Shown: in pieces, positions 7,981-16,569 of the stretch
How positions within the stretch are numbered: position 1 is the stretch's first letter
Layout of the letters: each line of letters begins with the position of its first letter
NCBI GenBank assembly: GCA_035529855.1
Contig: DATKVX010000124.1
Span: forward strand, 1 to 57,403
Length of the DNA stretch: 57,403 bases
Direction: 5' to 3'
Origin: a bacterium
GTDB taxonomy: Bacteria; RBG-13-66-14; B26-G2; WVWN01
The notes under the pieces: model-generated
What the model was told of the DNA's origin: nothing
Database searches by the model: none
Seen by the model: the letters and a program-made list of their open reading frames with translations, nothing else
Made by a program: the position numbers and the translations under genes

Positions 7981-8743
7981 ATGAGCGATAGCAAACGACG
8001 CCGGCCCGTACCTTACGCCCGACGAGGAAGTCCGCCAGGCGGCGTGGTACGAGGCGCACCGGCGCGAGCTCTACCGGCAGCTCGGCTTCCGACGGCTCGA
8101 GCGAATATTGGAGGTGGGCTGCGGCAGCGGCGTCGTAACCGCGGAGCTGGCGGCGCGCGCGACCGGAATAGCGGTGGGGATTGATAGGAGACCCGAACCG
8201 CTAACGGCGGCGCGCGGCCGGGGGAGCGGCGCGGCCTTCGTAGCCGCCGACGCCGCGGCGCTGCCCTTCCGCGACGGCGTCTTCGACGCGGCGGCGGGGG
8301 CGTTCGTGATAACGTGGCTGGCCGAACCGGCGGCCTTTCTGCGGGAAGCAGGGAGGGTTTTAAAGAGCGGGGGTTTGTACGTCGCGTTGGCGGAGCCGGA
8401 TTACGAGGGCGCCATAGACTATCCGCCGGCGGCCTCGAGCCGCGACTCCGTCGTGGAGGCGGTGCGGCGGCGCGGCGGCGACTCGGCCGCCGGGCGGAAG
8501 CTTCCGGCTCTGTTGAGCGGCGCCGGCTTCGAGGTCTTCCGCTTCGGCGTATTGAACTCGGCGTGGACGGCTTCCCGTTGGGCCGAGGAGGAGGAAGAAG
8601 AGGTTAAACTTTTGGAGAGGTTGGTCGGCGCGGACGGCGGGCGGCTGCAGGCTGTGGCGCGGGCGCGCCGGGCGGCGATATCGAGAGGAGAACGTTGTTA
8701 CTTTTTACCCATATTCTTCGCGGCGGCTAGAAAAGCCAGTTGA
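7981..8743 (+). CDS. Class I SAM-dependent methyltransferase, reading frame disturbed at the 5' end
   Basis: Motif I ILEVGCGSGVVTAELA, motif II/III region FVAADAAALPFRDGVFDAA and the post-motif LREAGRVLKSGGLYVAL identify a Methyltransf_11-type enzyme; the substrate is unknown. Homologous sequence clearly continues upstream of motif I (LTPDEEVRQAAWYEAHRREL), but that frame has no ATG, GTG or TTG until TTG 8108, inside motif I. The ATG at 7981 lies in another frame; removing one base near 7985-7996 would join them as MSDSNDAGPYLTPDEE. An alternative is GTG 7967, overlapping the radical SAM stop, with an in-frame TGA at 7982. I favour a one-base insertion (error or real frameshift). The gene follows the radical SAM gene closely. 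Confidence 0.7.
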
Positions 8744-8779
8744 GGAGTTAACGGTAACCAAGACAAGGCGAGGTAATCT

Positions 8780-8941
8780 ATGGCGACGTTGCTTTTCGTG
8801 ATATTTCGGTTGGTCCACTTAATCGCACTACCTCACCCGCAGAGCGAGCTGCTCATCGTCTGTCAACTCCTGGCCGTGGATACCATCTCGGCGGCGATTA
8901 TCCTACACGCGTTACTGACGCGGCGGGCGAGGAAGGGATAG
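8780..8941 (+). CDS. Small predicted membrane protein, 53 residues
   Basis: A short frame with ATG, a purine-rich AGGCGAGG element 7 bases upstream and two hydrophobic stretches (LLFVIFRLVHLIALP and LLAVDTISAAIILHALL), ending in a basic tail RRARKG. No family recognised. Coding status rests on hydrophobic pattern and ribosome binding site only. Confidence 0.4.
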   Translation: MATLLFVIFRLVHLIALPHPQSELLIVCQLLAVDTISAAIILHALLTRRARKG

Positions 8942-9009
8942 CGCCCCTTTCGGGGCTCGAGTTGGACTCGGCAAAGCCGGCGTCGTGGCGGAGCGCTTCG
9001 CGGGTTCGG

Positions 9010-10284
9010 TCACGGCGCCGGCTCGCCTCTTAGCGTCCACGACGAGGCTCCCGTAATTTTTAGGCGTACGAATTCGCCCGGGCGCGCCCGGCCCGCGAAG
9101 TTGACGATTTTATTTTCGCTCAACCGGGCGGCGTATTCGTCGGCTTTCTTGCGACTCGGGCCTTCCACTAAGGCGAGTTTTTCGCTCCCCACCATCCCTT
9201 CGTTAATTTCCAACGCAATAGCGCGTTGCCGCGCGCCGACGGTTTGGAGGCGGCGCACTTTTTCGGGGCGGGGCACGTCGTCGGCCAGCGCCGCGGCCGC
9301 GGTCCCGGCTCGAGGCGAGTACATGAATACGTACGCGCTGTCGTAGCGTACGCGTTCGACGACGCCGAGCGTCGCCTCGAAGTCGCCCTCCGTCTCGCCG
9401 GGGAAGCCGACCAGTATGTCCGTCGTCAGGCAGATCCCCGGAACGGCCTTCCGCACCTTCGAGACGACGTCGAGGTAGCGGGCGATGTCGTAGTCCCGGT
9501 TCATCGCGCGCAATACGGCGTCCGAGCCGCTCTGCAGCGGCAGGTGAAGATGGCGGGCGACGTTGCGGCACCGGCCGAGCGCGGCCGCTGTTTCGTCGTC
9601 GACGTCGCGGGGGTGGTTGGTGGTAAAGCGCAGGAAGACGCCGTCGCACAGCGCGTCGACTGTCGCGAGGAGCTCCGCGAAGGACGTGTCGCCGTACCGG
9701 TACGAGTTTACGTTTTGGCCTATGAGCGTAATGTCTTTAAAACCGGCTCCGACCAGCTCTTCCACCTCGCGCAGCACGTCGTCGACCGGGCGGTAAATTT
9801 CCGGGCCGCGGGCGTACGGCACGACGCAGTAGGCGCAGAAGTTATTGCAGCCGCGCATGATAGATACGTTGGCTCGAGGCCAGCTCGCCCGCCGGAGCGG
9901 CGCGCCGTCGGGCCGCGGCGGCGCGGCCGTAACGCGGATGGCCGCAACCGTCGCCGGGACGCCTTCCAGGTTCGTCGTCCCGAACGTGAAGTCGACGTGG
10001 GGGCACGCGCTTTCGATAACGGCCTTTTCGACCGCGGGCCAGCAGCCGCCGACGCCGATGACGATTCCCGGCTTGCCCTTCTTGTACCGCGCGAGCGACG
10101 TGATGCGGCCCAGCGCCCGGGCCGTGGCCGACTCCCGTACGGCGCAGGTGTATACCAGGACGACGTCGGCGACTTCGCCCGGGGGCGCGGGCCGGTAGCC
10201 GGCCTCCTCCATTATGCCGGCCAGCTTCTCGCCGTCGTAGTCGTTCATCTGGCAGCCGTATACTATGAGCTCGTAAGTACCCAC
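9010..10284 (-). CDS. miaB: tRNA-2-methylthio-N6-dimethylallyladenosine synthase MiaB
   Basis: Adds the methylthio group to i6A37 of tRNAs reading UNN codons. A 424-residue methylthiotransferase: the N-terminal UPF0004 domain carries three cluster cysteines (YGCQMND, YTCAVRES, VGGCWPAVE), the radical SAM core has CNNFCAYC followed by VVPYARG, and a C-terminal TRAM domain binds tRNA. The start is GTG in front of GTYELIVYGCQMN. It is the last gene of a minus-strand run. miaA, which makes its substrate base, is at 48.6-49.5 kb. RimO or MtaB are less likely because VVPYARG is a MiaB signature. Confidence 0.95.
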   Translation of the reverse strand: MGTYELIVYGCQMNDYDGEKLAGIMEEAGYRPAPPGEVADVVLVYTCAVRESATARALGRITSLARYKKGKPGIVIGVGGCWPAVEKAVIESACPHVDFTFGTTNLEGVPATVAAIRVTAAPPRPDGAPLRRASWPRANVSIMRGCNNFCAYCVVPYARGPEIYRPVDDVLREVEELVGAGFKDITLIGQNVNSYRYGDTSFAELLATVDALCDGVFLRFTTNHPRDVDDETAAALGRCRNVARHLHLPLQSGSDAVLRAMNRDYDIARYLDVVSKVRKAVPGICLTTDILVGFPGETEGDFEATLGVVERVRYDSAYVFMYSPRAGTAAAALADDVPRPEKVRRLQTVGARQRAIALEINEGMVGSEKLALVEGPSRKKADEYAARLSENKIVNFAGRARPGEFVRLKITGASSWTLRGEPAP

Positions 10285-10358
10285 ATTGACTTCCCGTTAA
10301 AATTTAACCGGCGTACGCGGTGGTGAGTAATTAAAACGCGCACGGCCGTCTTTCACCG

Positions 10359-11132
10359 CTAGCGGATGCGGAAGTACCAGGATGTTATGTCGGCGCGGTA
10401 GAAAGCCAACGCCAACGCCGCGGCCAGGACCGCGAACCCGAAGGCCGTTTCCGGGTCGCCGCCGAACACGCGGCGGGCGACCAACGGTAGGACCAACGCC
10501 GCGACCGCCGCCGCGGCCAGGACGAACAACGCGCTCTGCCATCCCAGGAAGACGCCGGCCAGCGCCACGCACGCGATTTGGCGTTCGGCGCCGCGGGCGT
10601 TCTCGGAGAAGAGGCCGCGGCCGGGACGCGCGACCAACAACAAACCGCCCCCTACGACGCCCCCGACGAGGGCGCCGGCGGGAGTAGGAGCCCCGGGGAG
10701 GAAAGATAACGCCAGGCCGGCGGCGAGCGCCGGCAAATAGAGCTGCGGCACCAGGACGCCGTAGCGGAAGTCTACCCAATAATTCAAAAGGAAGAAGAAG
10801 CAGAACGCGAACGTCGTCGCGAACGCGAAGGAAAAGCCGTAGTAGTAGAACGCCAGCGCCGCGACGGCGCCGCCCGCCGCCTCCAGCAGGACGAGGTTTT
10901 TATGGTAGCGGAAGCCGCAGCCCGGGCACCGGCCTCGCAATAATGGGTACCATAATATGGGCAGCATCCACACGCGCCGTTCCGCCCGGCCGCAAGAGGG
11001 GCAGGCCGGCGGCAGCGTCACGTGGAAGCGGCCGCCCGGGCCCCGGCGTACGACGAGGTGGTAGAAGTTACCGGCGAACGCGCCGACGAAGAAGGCCGCG
11101 GCCACTCCTAATATCTGGGAAAGGCGCACCAT
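10359..11132 (-). CDS. Prepilin-peptidase-like (A24) membrane protein, second catalytic Asp missing
   Basis: A 257-residue polytopic protein with the layout of PilD/type IV prepilin peptidase: an N-terminal cytoplasmic zinc module (CPSCGRAE, then RGRCPGCG) and about seven transmembrane segments. The first catalytic region VDFRYGVLVPQL retains an Asp. The second signature, normally GxGD followed by VK, reads RGAERQIACVALAGVFLGW, with no Asp. No pilin genes are nearby. It may be inactive, use a different residue, or serve only as a membrane methylase or assembly remnant. It lies between the Omp85 gene and miaB on the same strand with 51- and 74-base gaps. Confidence 0.75.
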   Translation of the reverse strand: MVRLSQILGVAAAFFVGAFAGNFYHLVVRRGPGGRFHVTLPPACPSCGRAERRVWMLPILWYPLLRGRCPGCGFRYHKNLVLLEAAGGAVAALAFYYYGFSFAFATTFAFCFFFLLNYWVDFRYGVLVPQLYLPALAAGLALSFLPGAPTPAGALVGGVVGGGLLLVARPGRGLFSENARGAERQIACVALAGVFLGWQSALFVLAAAAVAALVLPLVARRVFGGDPETAFGFAVLAAALALAFYRADITSWYFRIR

Positions 11133-11183
11133 AACGGTTGAATATTAAGAAATGAAACACCTGCCGACAAGGGCTTTCGACCG

Positions 11184-13049
11184 TTAAAACTCCTGCGTGA
11201 TGGAGACGTGGATTTTGCCGTCGAGGGGGCCGTCGCCGGCGGCCAGGCCGTAATCGACGCCGTACGTTCCGACGGCCGTCGCCGCCCGGAAGCCGCCGCC
11301 GTAACCCACGCTTAGCCCTTCGTCGAACGTCTTCTCGGTTTTGAGGTGGCGGTAGGCCGCGTCGACGAAGAGGAACAGCCTGTTGCCGCGGCCGGTCAAG
11401 AAGCGATACTCGACGGTCGCGAGCGCTTGGCGGTCCGTTAGGAACTGCTCCTCTTTGAAACCGCGGAGGTCGGCGTACCCGCCCAGCGGGAAAACTTCGT
11501 CCAGGCTCGTTCGCTGCGAGACGAAGCCCTGAACGCGGCCTCGCGCCGCGAGGACCTGGTTGCGGGTCGTGGACCAAAAGCGCCAGGCGTCGAGCTCGAG
11601 CCGCGGCACCCTTTCCCGGAAGCGGTCGGCCAGGTATTCCTTTACGCCGAGCTCCAGCCGGCCGTGCGCCTGCCAACCCCGGCGCGGGTTGTCGAAGTAG
11701 TCGCGGCTGTCGTACGTTGCCCACGTGAAGACTTTGTACTTCCGGCTCGCGCTTTCTTTCCACACCCGGTCGAAGCCGCCGCCCGCCGCCACCGTCAGGT
11801 CCACGAGGGGATGAGTACCCAGGGCGAGCTCGCCGGTCGCCTTCCGGTACGTTACCCGCTCTTTATACAGGCCGCTCGGTTGCGCGAAGAGGTCGACGCC
11901 CCCGATCCACGGTTCGTAGTACGTTGCCGCGGCGTCGGTCGATTCGACGGCCAGGCGGCGGTAGCGGGCGTCTAGCTCCCGGCCTGTGCCGGCGAGGTTG
12001 GCGAGGCGCGCGTCGAGCTCGCCGATCAGGGCCGCGGCGGTTTCGCCTTCCGCGGGCTCGTACGCCAACGCGCCGGTCACGCGGTACGTCGGCCGTTCCA
12101 CTACCGTTACGCGAAGGCGGCCCGCACCGGCGTCGACCAGTTCGATGTCAGGCTCGGCCTCGAAGTATTTTAGGTTATATATCCGCCGCGCGCTCTTACG
12201 CAGGCGCTCGACGTCGTAGGGTTCGCCCGGAACGGCCAGGAGCTCGTGGCGGATAACGCCGTCGCGGGTCCTGCGGTTGCCGACGATATCTATGGCGGTT
12301 ACGGTTACCTTGCCGCCCGGTTCGACGATTACGTCGAAGTCTATCTCTTTGTAACGCTCGGCGATCTCGAAAGCGCGGGGGCGGGCCGAGGCCGTGGGAT
12401 AACCGCGCTCGCGGTAGTAGTCTATTATGCTAAGGAGGTCGCGCGCCAGCGTCCGCTCGTGCAAGGGTTTGCCGGGCCGGGTCTCCAGTTTATCGCGTAT
12501 CGCCTCCTCGTCCCGGGGGCGGACGCCGACGAGGTGGATTTCGCCCGCGGCGTACCGCTCGCCCGCGCGAACGGCGACGGCGACGTCCACCCGTCTCTCG
12601 CCGGCGTCGGTTACGGCGTATTCCGCTTCGGCGCGCAGGTATCCCCGGCCCGCCAGTTCGGCCAGCAGCGCGATTAAACCCTCCCGGAGGTCGGGCGGCG
12701 ACGGCGGGTCGCCCGGGCCGAACGGAACGAACGCGGCCGCCTCGTCGCGACTGAGCGGCGATTCGTTGTCCACATCCAGCGTAGCGACGCGGTATTGCGT
12801 ACCCTCCGATATCGTTAATGTCGGCGGACGGCCTTTTTCCGCGGTCAGCTCGACGCGCGCGTCCAAATATCCGGCGCGCGAGTAGAGCCGCTCGACGGCG
12901 CTTACGTCGACGGAGCCGTCGCGATACGCCGCGGCTTCGATTTCGGCGTCGCCGAACGCCGCGTTTCCCTCGAGCGTTAACTCGGCGGAAGCCGGTACGG
13001 CCGCCGCGGCGGAAGCGAGTACGACCAGTATGGCCCGGTTCTTTAACAT
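11184..13049 (-). CDS. Omp85/BamA-TamA family outer-membrane protein
   Basis: A 621-residue protein for assembly or translocation of outer-membrane proteins. Signal peptide MLKNRAILVVLASAAAAVPA; several POTRA repeats over residues about 20-330 (for example VDVSAVERLYSRAGYLDARV and ARDLLSIIDYYRERGYPTAS, with IDIVGNRRTRDGVIRHEL in the last one). The C-terminal beta-barrel (Bac_surface_Ag) includes the GGYADLRGFKEE strand-loop and ends in a barrel-type Phe (ITQEF). I chose the ATG at 13049 because it overlaps the upstream stop (TGATG), implying coupling, and precedes the signal peptide. BamA and TamA both remain possible. Confidence 0.88.
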   Translation of the reverse strand: MLKNRAILVVLASAAAAVPASAELTLEGNAAFGDAEIEAAAYRDGSVDVSAVERLYSRAGYLDARVELTAEKGRPPTLTISEGTQYRVATLDVDNESPLSRDEAAAFVPFGPGDPPSPPDLREGLIALLAELAGRGYLRAEAEYAVTDAGERRVDVAVAVRAGERYAAGEIHLVGVRPRDEEAIRDKLETRPGKPLHERTLARDLLSIIDYYRERGYPTASARPRAFEIAERYKEIDFDVIVEPGGKVTVTAIDIVGNRRTRDGVIRHELLAVPGEPYDVERLRKSARRIYNLKYFEAEPDIELVDAGAGRLRVTVVERPTYRVTGALAYEPAEGETAAALIGELDARLANLAGTGRELDARYRRLAVESTDAAATYYEPWIGGVDLFAQPSGLYKERVTYRKATGELALGTHPLVDLTVAAGGGFDRVWKESASRKYKVFTWATYDSRDYFDNPRRGWQAHGRLELGVKEYLADRFRERVPRLELDAWRFWSTTRNQVLAARGRVQGFVSQRTSLDEVFPLGGYADLRGFKEEQFLTDRQALATVEYRFLTGRGNRLFLFVDAAYRHLKTEKTFDEGLSVGYGGGFRAATAVGTYGVDYGLAAGDGPLDGKIHVSITQEF

Positions 13050-16000
13050 CAGAAATATATGTTCAGGTCGATTCGGCCCCGGTGCCGCGTCACTCCCTCG
13101 TCGGGTTTTTTTTCGCCGTCGTACGTGAAGATAAGCGTGACGTATCGACCCACGCCCTTGTTGACGCTGGTTTCCCACTTGTGCGTAACTCCCGGGATGC
13201 GCAGCAACGACGTCTCCGACCCGCCGTAGCCCGAGACGTCGTACTGCGTTCGCTCGTACCACGCGTTGGCGACGCCGGACTCCGTAAGGCGGTACGTGGC
13301 CTCCGGTTTCACCCTCGTACCCTTGAAGTGGGTCGGCGCGGCGTTGTATTCCTCGTGCCGCCGCGAAACCTCGCCGCGAACCTTAAGGTCGAGCCGGGCG
13401 GTGAGGCTGTAGGTAGGTTCCAGGCCGTATATCATCTCCAGGGCTATGGTATTCTCGGGGCGGGGTACGTTCTCCTCCGTTATCGATTCCCATTCCCGTA
13501 CCCGGTCGACGTCGGCTTGGACCGTCAAGCGCGGCGCCGGTTCGCCGACGACTTCGCCGTAACGGGACGTGCGCCACCGCCGGCGTTGGCGCGACGCGAT
13601 GGTCCGGTCGAGGTCGTCCTTGACGGAGTAGCGCGCCCGGCCCGTGAGCCGCCGGTTGACGGGCAATAGGGTAAGGGTATAACGTTGTTCCAGGCTGCTG
13701 TCGAGGGAGTCCGAGGCCAGGAGATCTTGAAGCGTGGCGACGGCGAAGCGCCGCGGCGACGCGGAGCTGTTACGGGCGTGGAAGTAGAGGTCCGCGGACG
13801 CGGCGTCGAGCCACGGGTCGCGCTCGGCGTCTCGGCCGCGCACGTCGTTGAAGCGGTAGGGGAGCACGGCGAGGCTGACGGTGAGGTCCGGCTCGAGAGC
13901 GCGGTACGCCCGGCCGGTATACCGGTACCTCTTTATGTAAATAGCGGCCGGGTCGTCCGGGTCGTAGATATAGACGTAGCGGTTCGGGTTTTTGGGGTCC
14001 GGTTCGCGGCGGTAGTCGCCGTCGCCGTCCCGGGCGACCTCGAAGATTTCTTCGCGCTCGAGGTCTTGGACGCTGTTGAGCTCGTAACGCGTCCTCAGCG
14101 CTAACGCGCGCTCCAGCGGCGTGTAATACAGCTCGAGCAGCGAAAGGTCGGAGTCGACGTCGCCCTCGTCCGCGGAGGCGAAATCCTTTCTAATCTTGGT
14201 GTACTCGGCGTTGAGGTCGACCAGGCCGGGGGCGTCGTACGCAGCGGCGGCGTGTTCTTGGTTCTTACGATAGTGCGGTACGAACGTGCGGTCTTCGACC
14301 TTTTTGCCGCGGCCTTCGATGTGGCTGAGACGGACCGCCCACCCAACCGCCGGCCGCACGCCGGTCCCCACCTCGAGCTCTTGCTCGAGCGTTCCTTCGT
14401 CGGGGGAGTTGTCTATTTCGTAGTCGGCGCGGCGCTTCTTATCGTAAATCCGGACGTACGGGCTAAGCCGCCAGACGGAATAGGAGACCTCGCCGCTCTG
14501 CTCGCGTCGCGTATTTTCGTCGTTGGTGAATACGCTTTTAGCTATCGATTGGTCGCCGTGCTCAAGTACCGCGGTATATCGCGGGCCGCGCCGGCGGACG
14601 TGGTTGAAGTCGTACGCGACGTGCGGCCAGCGGTCGGGCTCCCAGGTCAGCGAGGTCGCGACCCTTTTACCTCGTTGGTATACGTAACCGTTCGCCGAGA
14701 AACCGACGTAGTGTTGGCGTATACCGCCGTACGTTCCGGACGCCGTGAGGGAAGGAACGGGTCGTTCCGTAATCGTCGTCTCGTGAAGGTTGTAGCCTGG
14801 AGGGTGGGCCAGGCCGGCGACCTCGTCGTCGAGGTCCCATTGCTGCAGAAACGCGACGGCATCTTCGCGGCCCAGGTTCTGAAAACGCGTGTCCCTGTTC
14901 TCCACGACGTGCCGGACTTCGAGCTCCCCCGCGCGTTTGAGCGGCTCGAGCGCGTCGAGGCGAACGGTAGCGGCGGCGGAACCGGCGAGGCCGCTGTTGT
15001 CCTGGTCCGTCGACGAGGAGAAGGTGTTGGCGTCGAGGTCGCTCGTCGCACCCTCGGCCTCGACCGTGATGAGGCGCGTCGGAGCGAGGACGGCGTTCAC
15101 GTCGAAAAGGCTGTGGCGTTTCGGGAAGGGGAGCAGTATCGTCCTCGGCATAAAGTCGCCGTTGCCCGGGCCGACGTAGAGGTATACGTATTTCCCCTCC
15201 ACCGGGTCCCATTGCCGTGAATATTCCCCCCGGCCCTCGCCGACGTACTCGTATATTATCTCGCCGTTTTCGTCCCGCGCGAGTACGCGCGCGCGTTCCT
15301 GGTCGTCGCCGGCGCCCTCCAGCAATTTGCGGTAATAATCGTCGAGGCCGAAGAAGGCGTGGGCGCGGTCGTCCTCCTCGTGCAGGTACAGCGCGCCCAC
15401 GTTGACGGCGTCCCCGGCGAAGTGGCCTTCGGTTTCGGCGCCGAAGAAGTTGCGTTGGTACTCTTCGGTGGTGTATTGGAAGTCGACGACGATGCGGTCC
15501 TCGGCCGAGATGGGACGGCGGACGGTAAAGGTTATCGTCGCGAGGTCGTAGTCGACGATGTAATCGTTGTTCTCGCCCTCTTTGAGTTTCGCGCCGTTCA
15601 GCCAGACGGTCTCGGTTCCCGGGAGTATAATAATGTCGTCGTCGTCGCGGGCGGAGAGTTGGTACGGGCCCTGCACGCCGTCGACGCCGTAGAACTCGTT
15701 AGTCGCGAAGCGGCCGCGCGCCCGGGCGCCGTAGGCGTCGGCCCGCCAGGTGGGGTAGAAAGCTTCGGCTTTGATGCCGGTGAGCCGTCGTTGGTAATCG
15801 GCGAAACGCCGACCGGTGACGGCGGCGTCGTAGTCGCCGAAGGTCCCGGCCAGGTGGCGGCCCTCCACGCGGACGAATATCTTGTCCACGGCTTCTATTT
15901 CCTCCGTGGCGCCCCCCTCCTCGAACGGCAGGTCCTGGTCCGATATCTCACCCGTTACCTTTACGTCGCCGACGTTTCCCCGGATGGAAAGGCGGAGGGA

Positions 16001-16501
16001 TTGCGTGAAGGGCTTTCCCTCGAAGTTGCCGGCGGTTACGGTGAAGGTCTTGGAGCCGGTTACGTCCAGCTCCGAGGGCGCGGCCGCGGCCTCCTCGATG
16101 CGCTCCAGCGCCTCGGCCTCGCCCTCGCCCTCGAGCGCGGTGCGATAATCCTCGCTCTGCAGGAACGGCAGGTACTCGTACTCGACGACGACGGGGCCGG
16201 CGTACGGGGGGGCCGCGAGTACGGTCAAGGTACCGGCGTCGTAGTCGATGCGGTAGTCGCGGCCCCTTTCCCAGACGACGTCGCCGACGCGCACCGTTTC
16301 GGAACCGACGAAGAGGAATTTGTGCGGCAGCCCGTAGCCGATGCCGGGCGCGGGCTCCGTTATCTCGAAGGATTCCCGCGCCGCGGCCAGCGTTTCGCGC
16401 CACCGCGGCTCTTCCTCGGCGGCGGCGGAAGAAGCGCCCAGCGCGGCCGCGACCAGAAGGCCGGCCGTAGGGAGAAATCGTCTTCGGGAACGTCCTGCCA
16501 T
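13049..16501 (-). CDS. Large beta-rich outer-membrane/surface protein (SprA-like features)
   Basis: A 1150-residue exported protein (signal peptide TAGLLVAAALGASSAAA). Twice near the N-terminus it carries a motif of the type GSETVRVGDVVWERGRDYRI, with IDYDAGTLTVL (also VWLNGAKLKEGENNDYIVDY). Similar motifs occur in the SprA/Sov translocon protein of type IX secretion and in related uncharacterised proteins of candidate phyla. The remaining 800 residues are alternating beta-strand sequence ending in a barrel-like DLNIYF. It is about half the size of SprA, so I do not claim orthology. Coupled to the Omp85 gene by a one-base overlap, so the pair may act together in the outer membrane. Confidence 0.7.
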   Translation of the reverse strand: MAGRSRRRFLPTAGLLVAAALGASSAAAEEEPRWRETLAAARESFEITEPAPGIGYGLPHKFLFVGSETVRVGDVVWERGRDYRIDYDAGTLTVLAAPPYAGPVVVEYEYLPFLQSEDYRTALEGEGEAEALERIEEAAAAPSELDVTGSKTFTVTAGNFEGKPFTQSLRLSIRGNVGDVKVTGEISDQDLPFEEGGATEEIEAVDKIFVRVEGRHLAGTFGDYDAAVTGRRFADYQRRLTGIKAEAFYPTWRADAYGARARGRFATNEFYGVDGVQGPYQLSARDDDDIIILPGTETVWLNGAKLKEGENNDYIVDYDLATITFTVRRPISAEDRIVVDFQYTTEEYQRNFFGAETEGHFAGDAVNVGALYLHEEDDRAHAFFGLDDYYRKLLEGAGDDQERARVLARDENGEIIYEYVGEGRGEYSRQWDPVEGKYVYLYVGPGNGDFMPRTILLPFPKRHSLFDVNAVLAPTRLITVEAEGATSDLDANTFSSSTDQDNSGLAGSAAATVRLDALEPLKRAGELEVRHVVENRDTRFQNLGREDAVAFLQQWDLDDEVAGLAHPPGYNLHETTITERPVPSLTASGTYGGIRQHYVGFSANGYVYQRGKRVATSLTWEPDRWPHVAYDFNHVRRRGPRYTAVLEHGDQSIAKSVFTNDENTRREQSGEVSYSVWRLSPYVRIYDKKRRADYEIDNSPDEGTLEQELEVGTGVRPAVGWAVRLSHIEGRGKKVEDRTFVPHYRKNQEHAAAAYDAPGLVDLNAEYTKIRKDFASADEGDVDSDLSLLELYYTPLERALALRTRYELNSVQDLEREEIFEVARDGDGDYRREPDPKNPNRYVYIYDPDDPAAIYIKRYRYTGRAYRALEPDLTVSLAVLPYRFNDVRGRDAERDPWLDAASADLYFHARNSSASPRRFAVATLQDLLASDSLDSSLEQRYTLTLLPVNRRLTGRARYSVKDDLDRTIASRQRRRWRTSRYGEVVGEPAPRLTVQADVDRVREWESITEENVPRPENTIALEMIYGLEPTYSLTARLDLKVRGEVSRRHEEYNAAPTHFKGTRVKPEATYRLTESGVANAWYERTQYDVSGYGGSETSLLRIPGVTHKWETSVNKGVGRYVTLIFTYDGEKKPDEGVTRHRGRIDLNIYF

Positions 16502-16506
16502 TATAT

Positions 16507-16527
16507 AAAAACGCCCCCTCCCGGGGG
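16507..16527 (-). terminator. Terminator-like hairpin directly before the 1150-residue protein start
   Basis: Read on the minus strand: CCCCC-GGGA-GGGGG then CGTTTTT, ending five bases before the ATG. It could end the upstream NHL transcript or act as an attenuator or translational gate for the following gene. Confidence 0.6.
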
Positions 16528-16569
16528 TACAGGCGCTGGTGGGGCCGCGGCCGCAGGCGGTTTTCGGTT

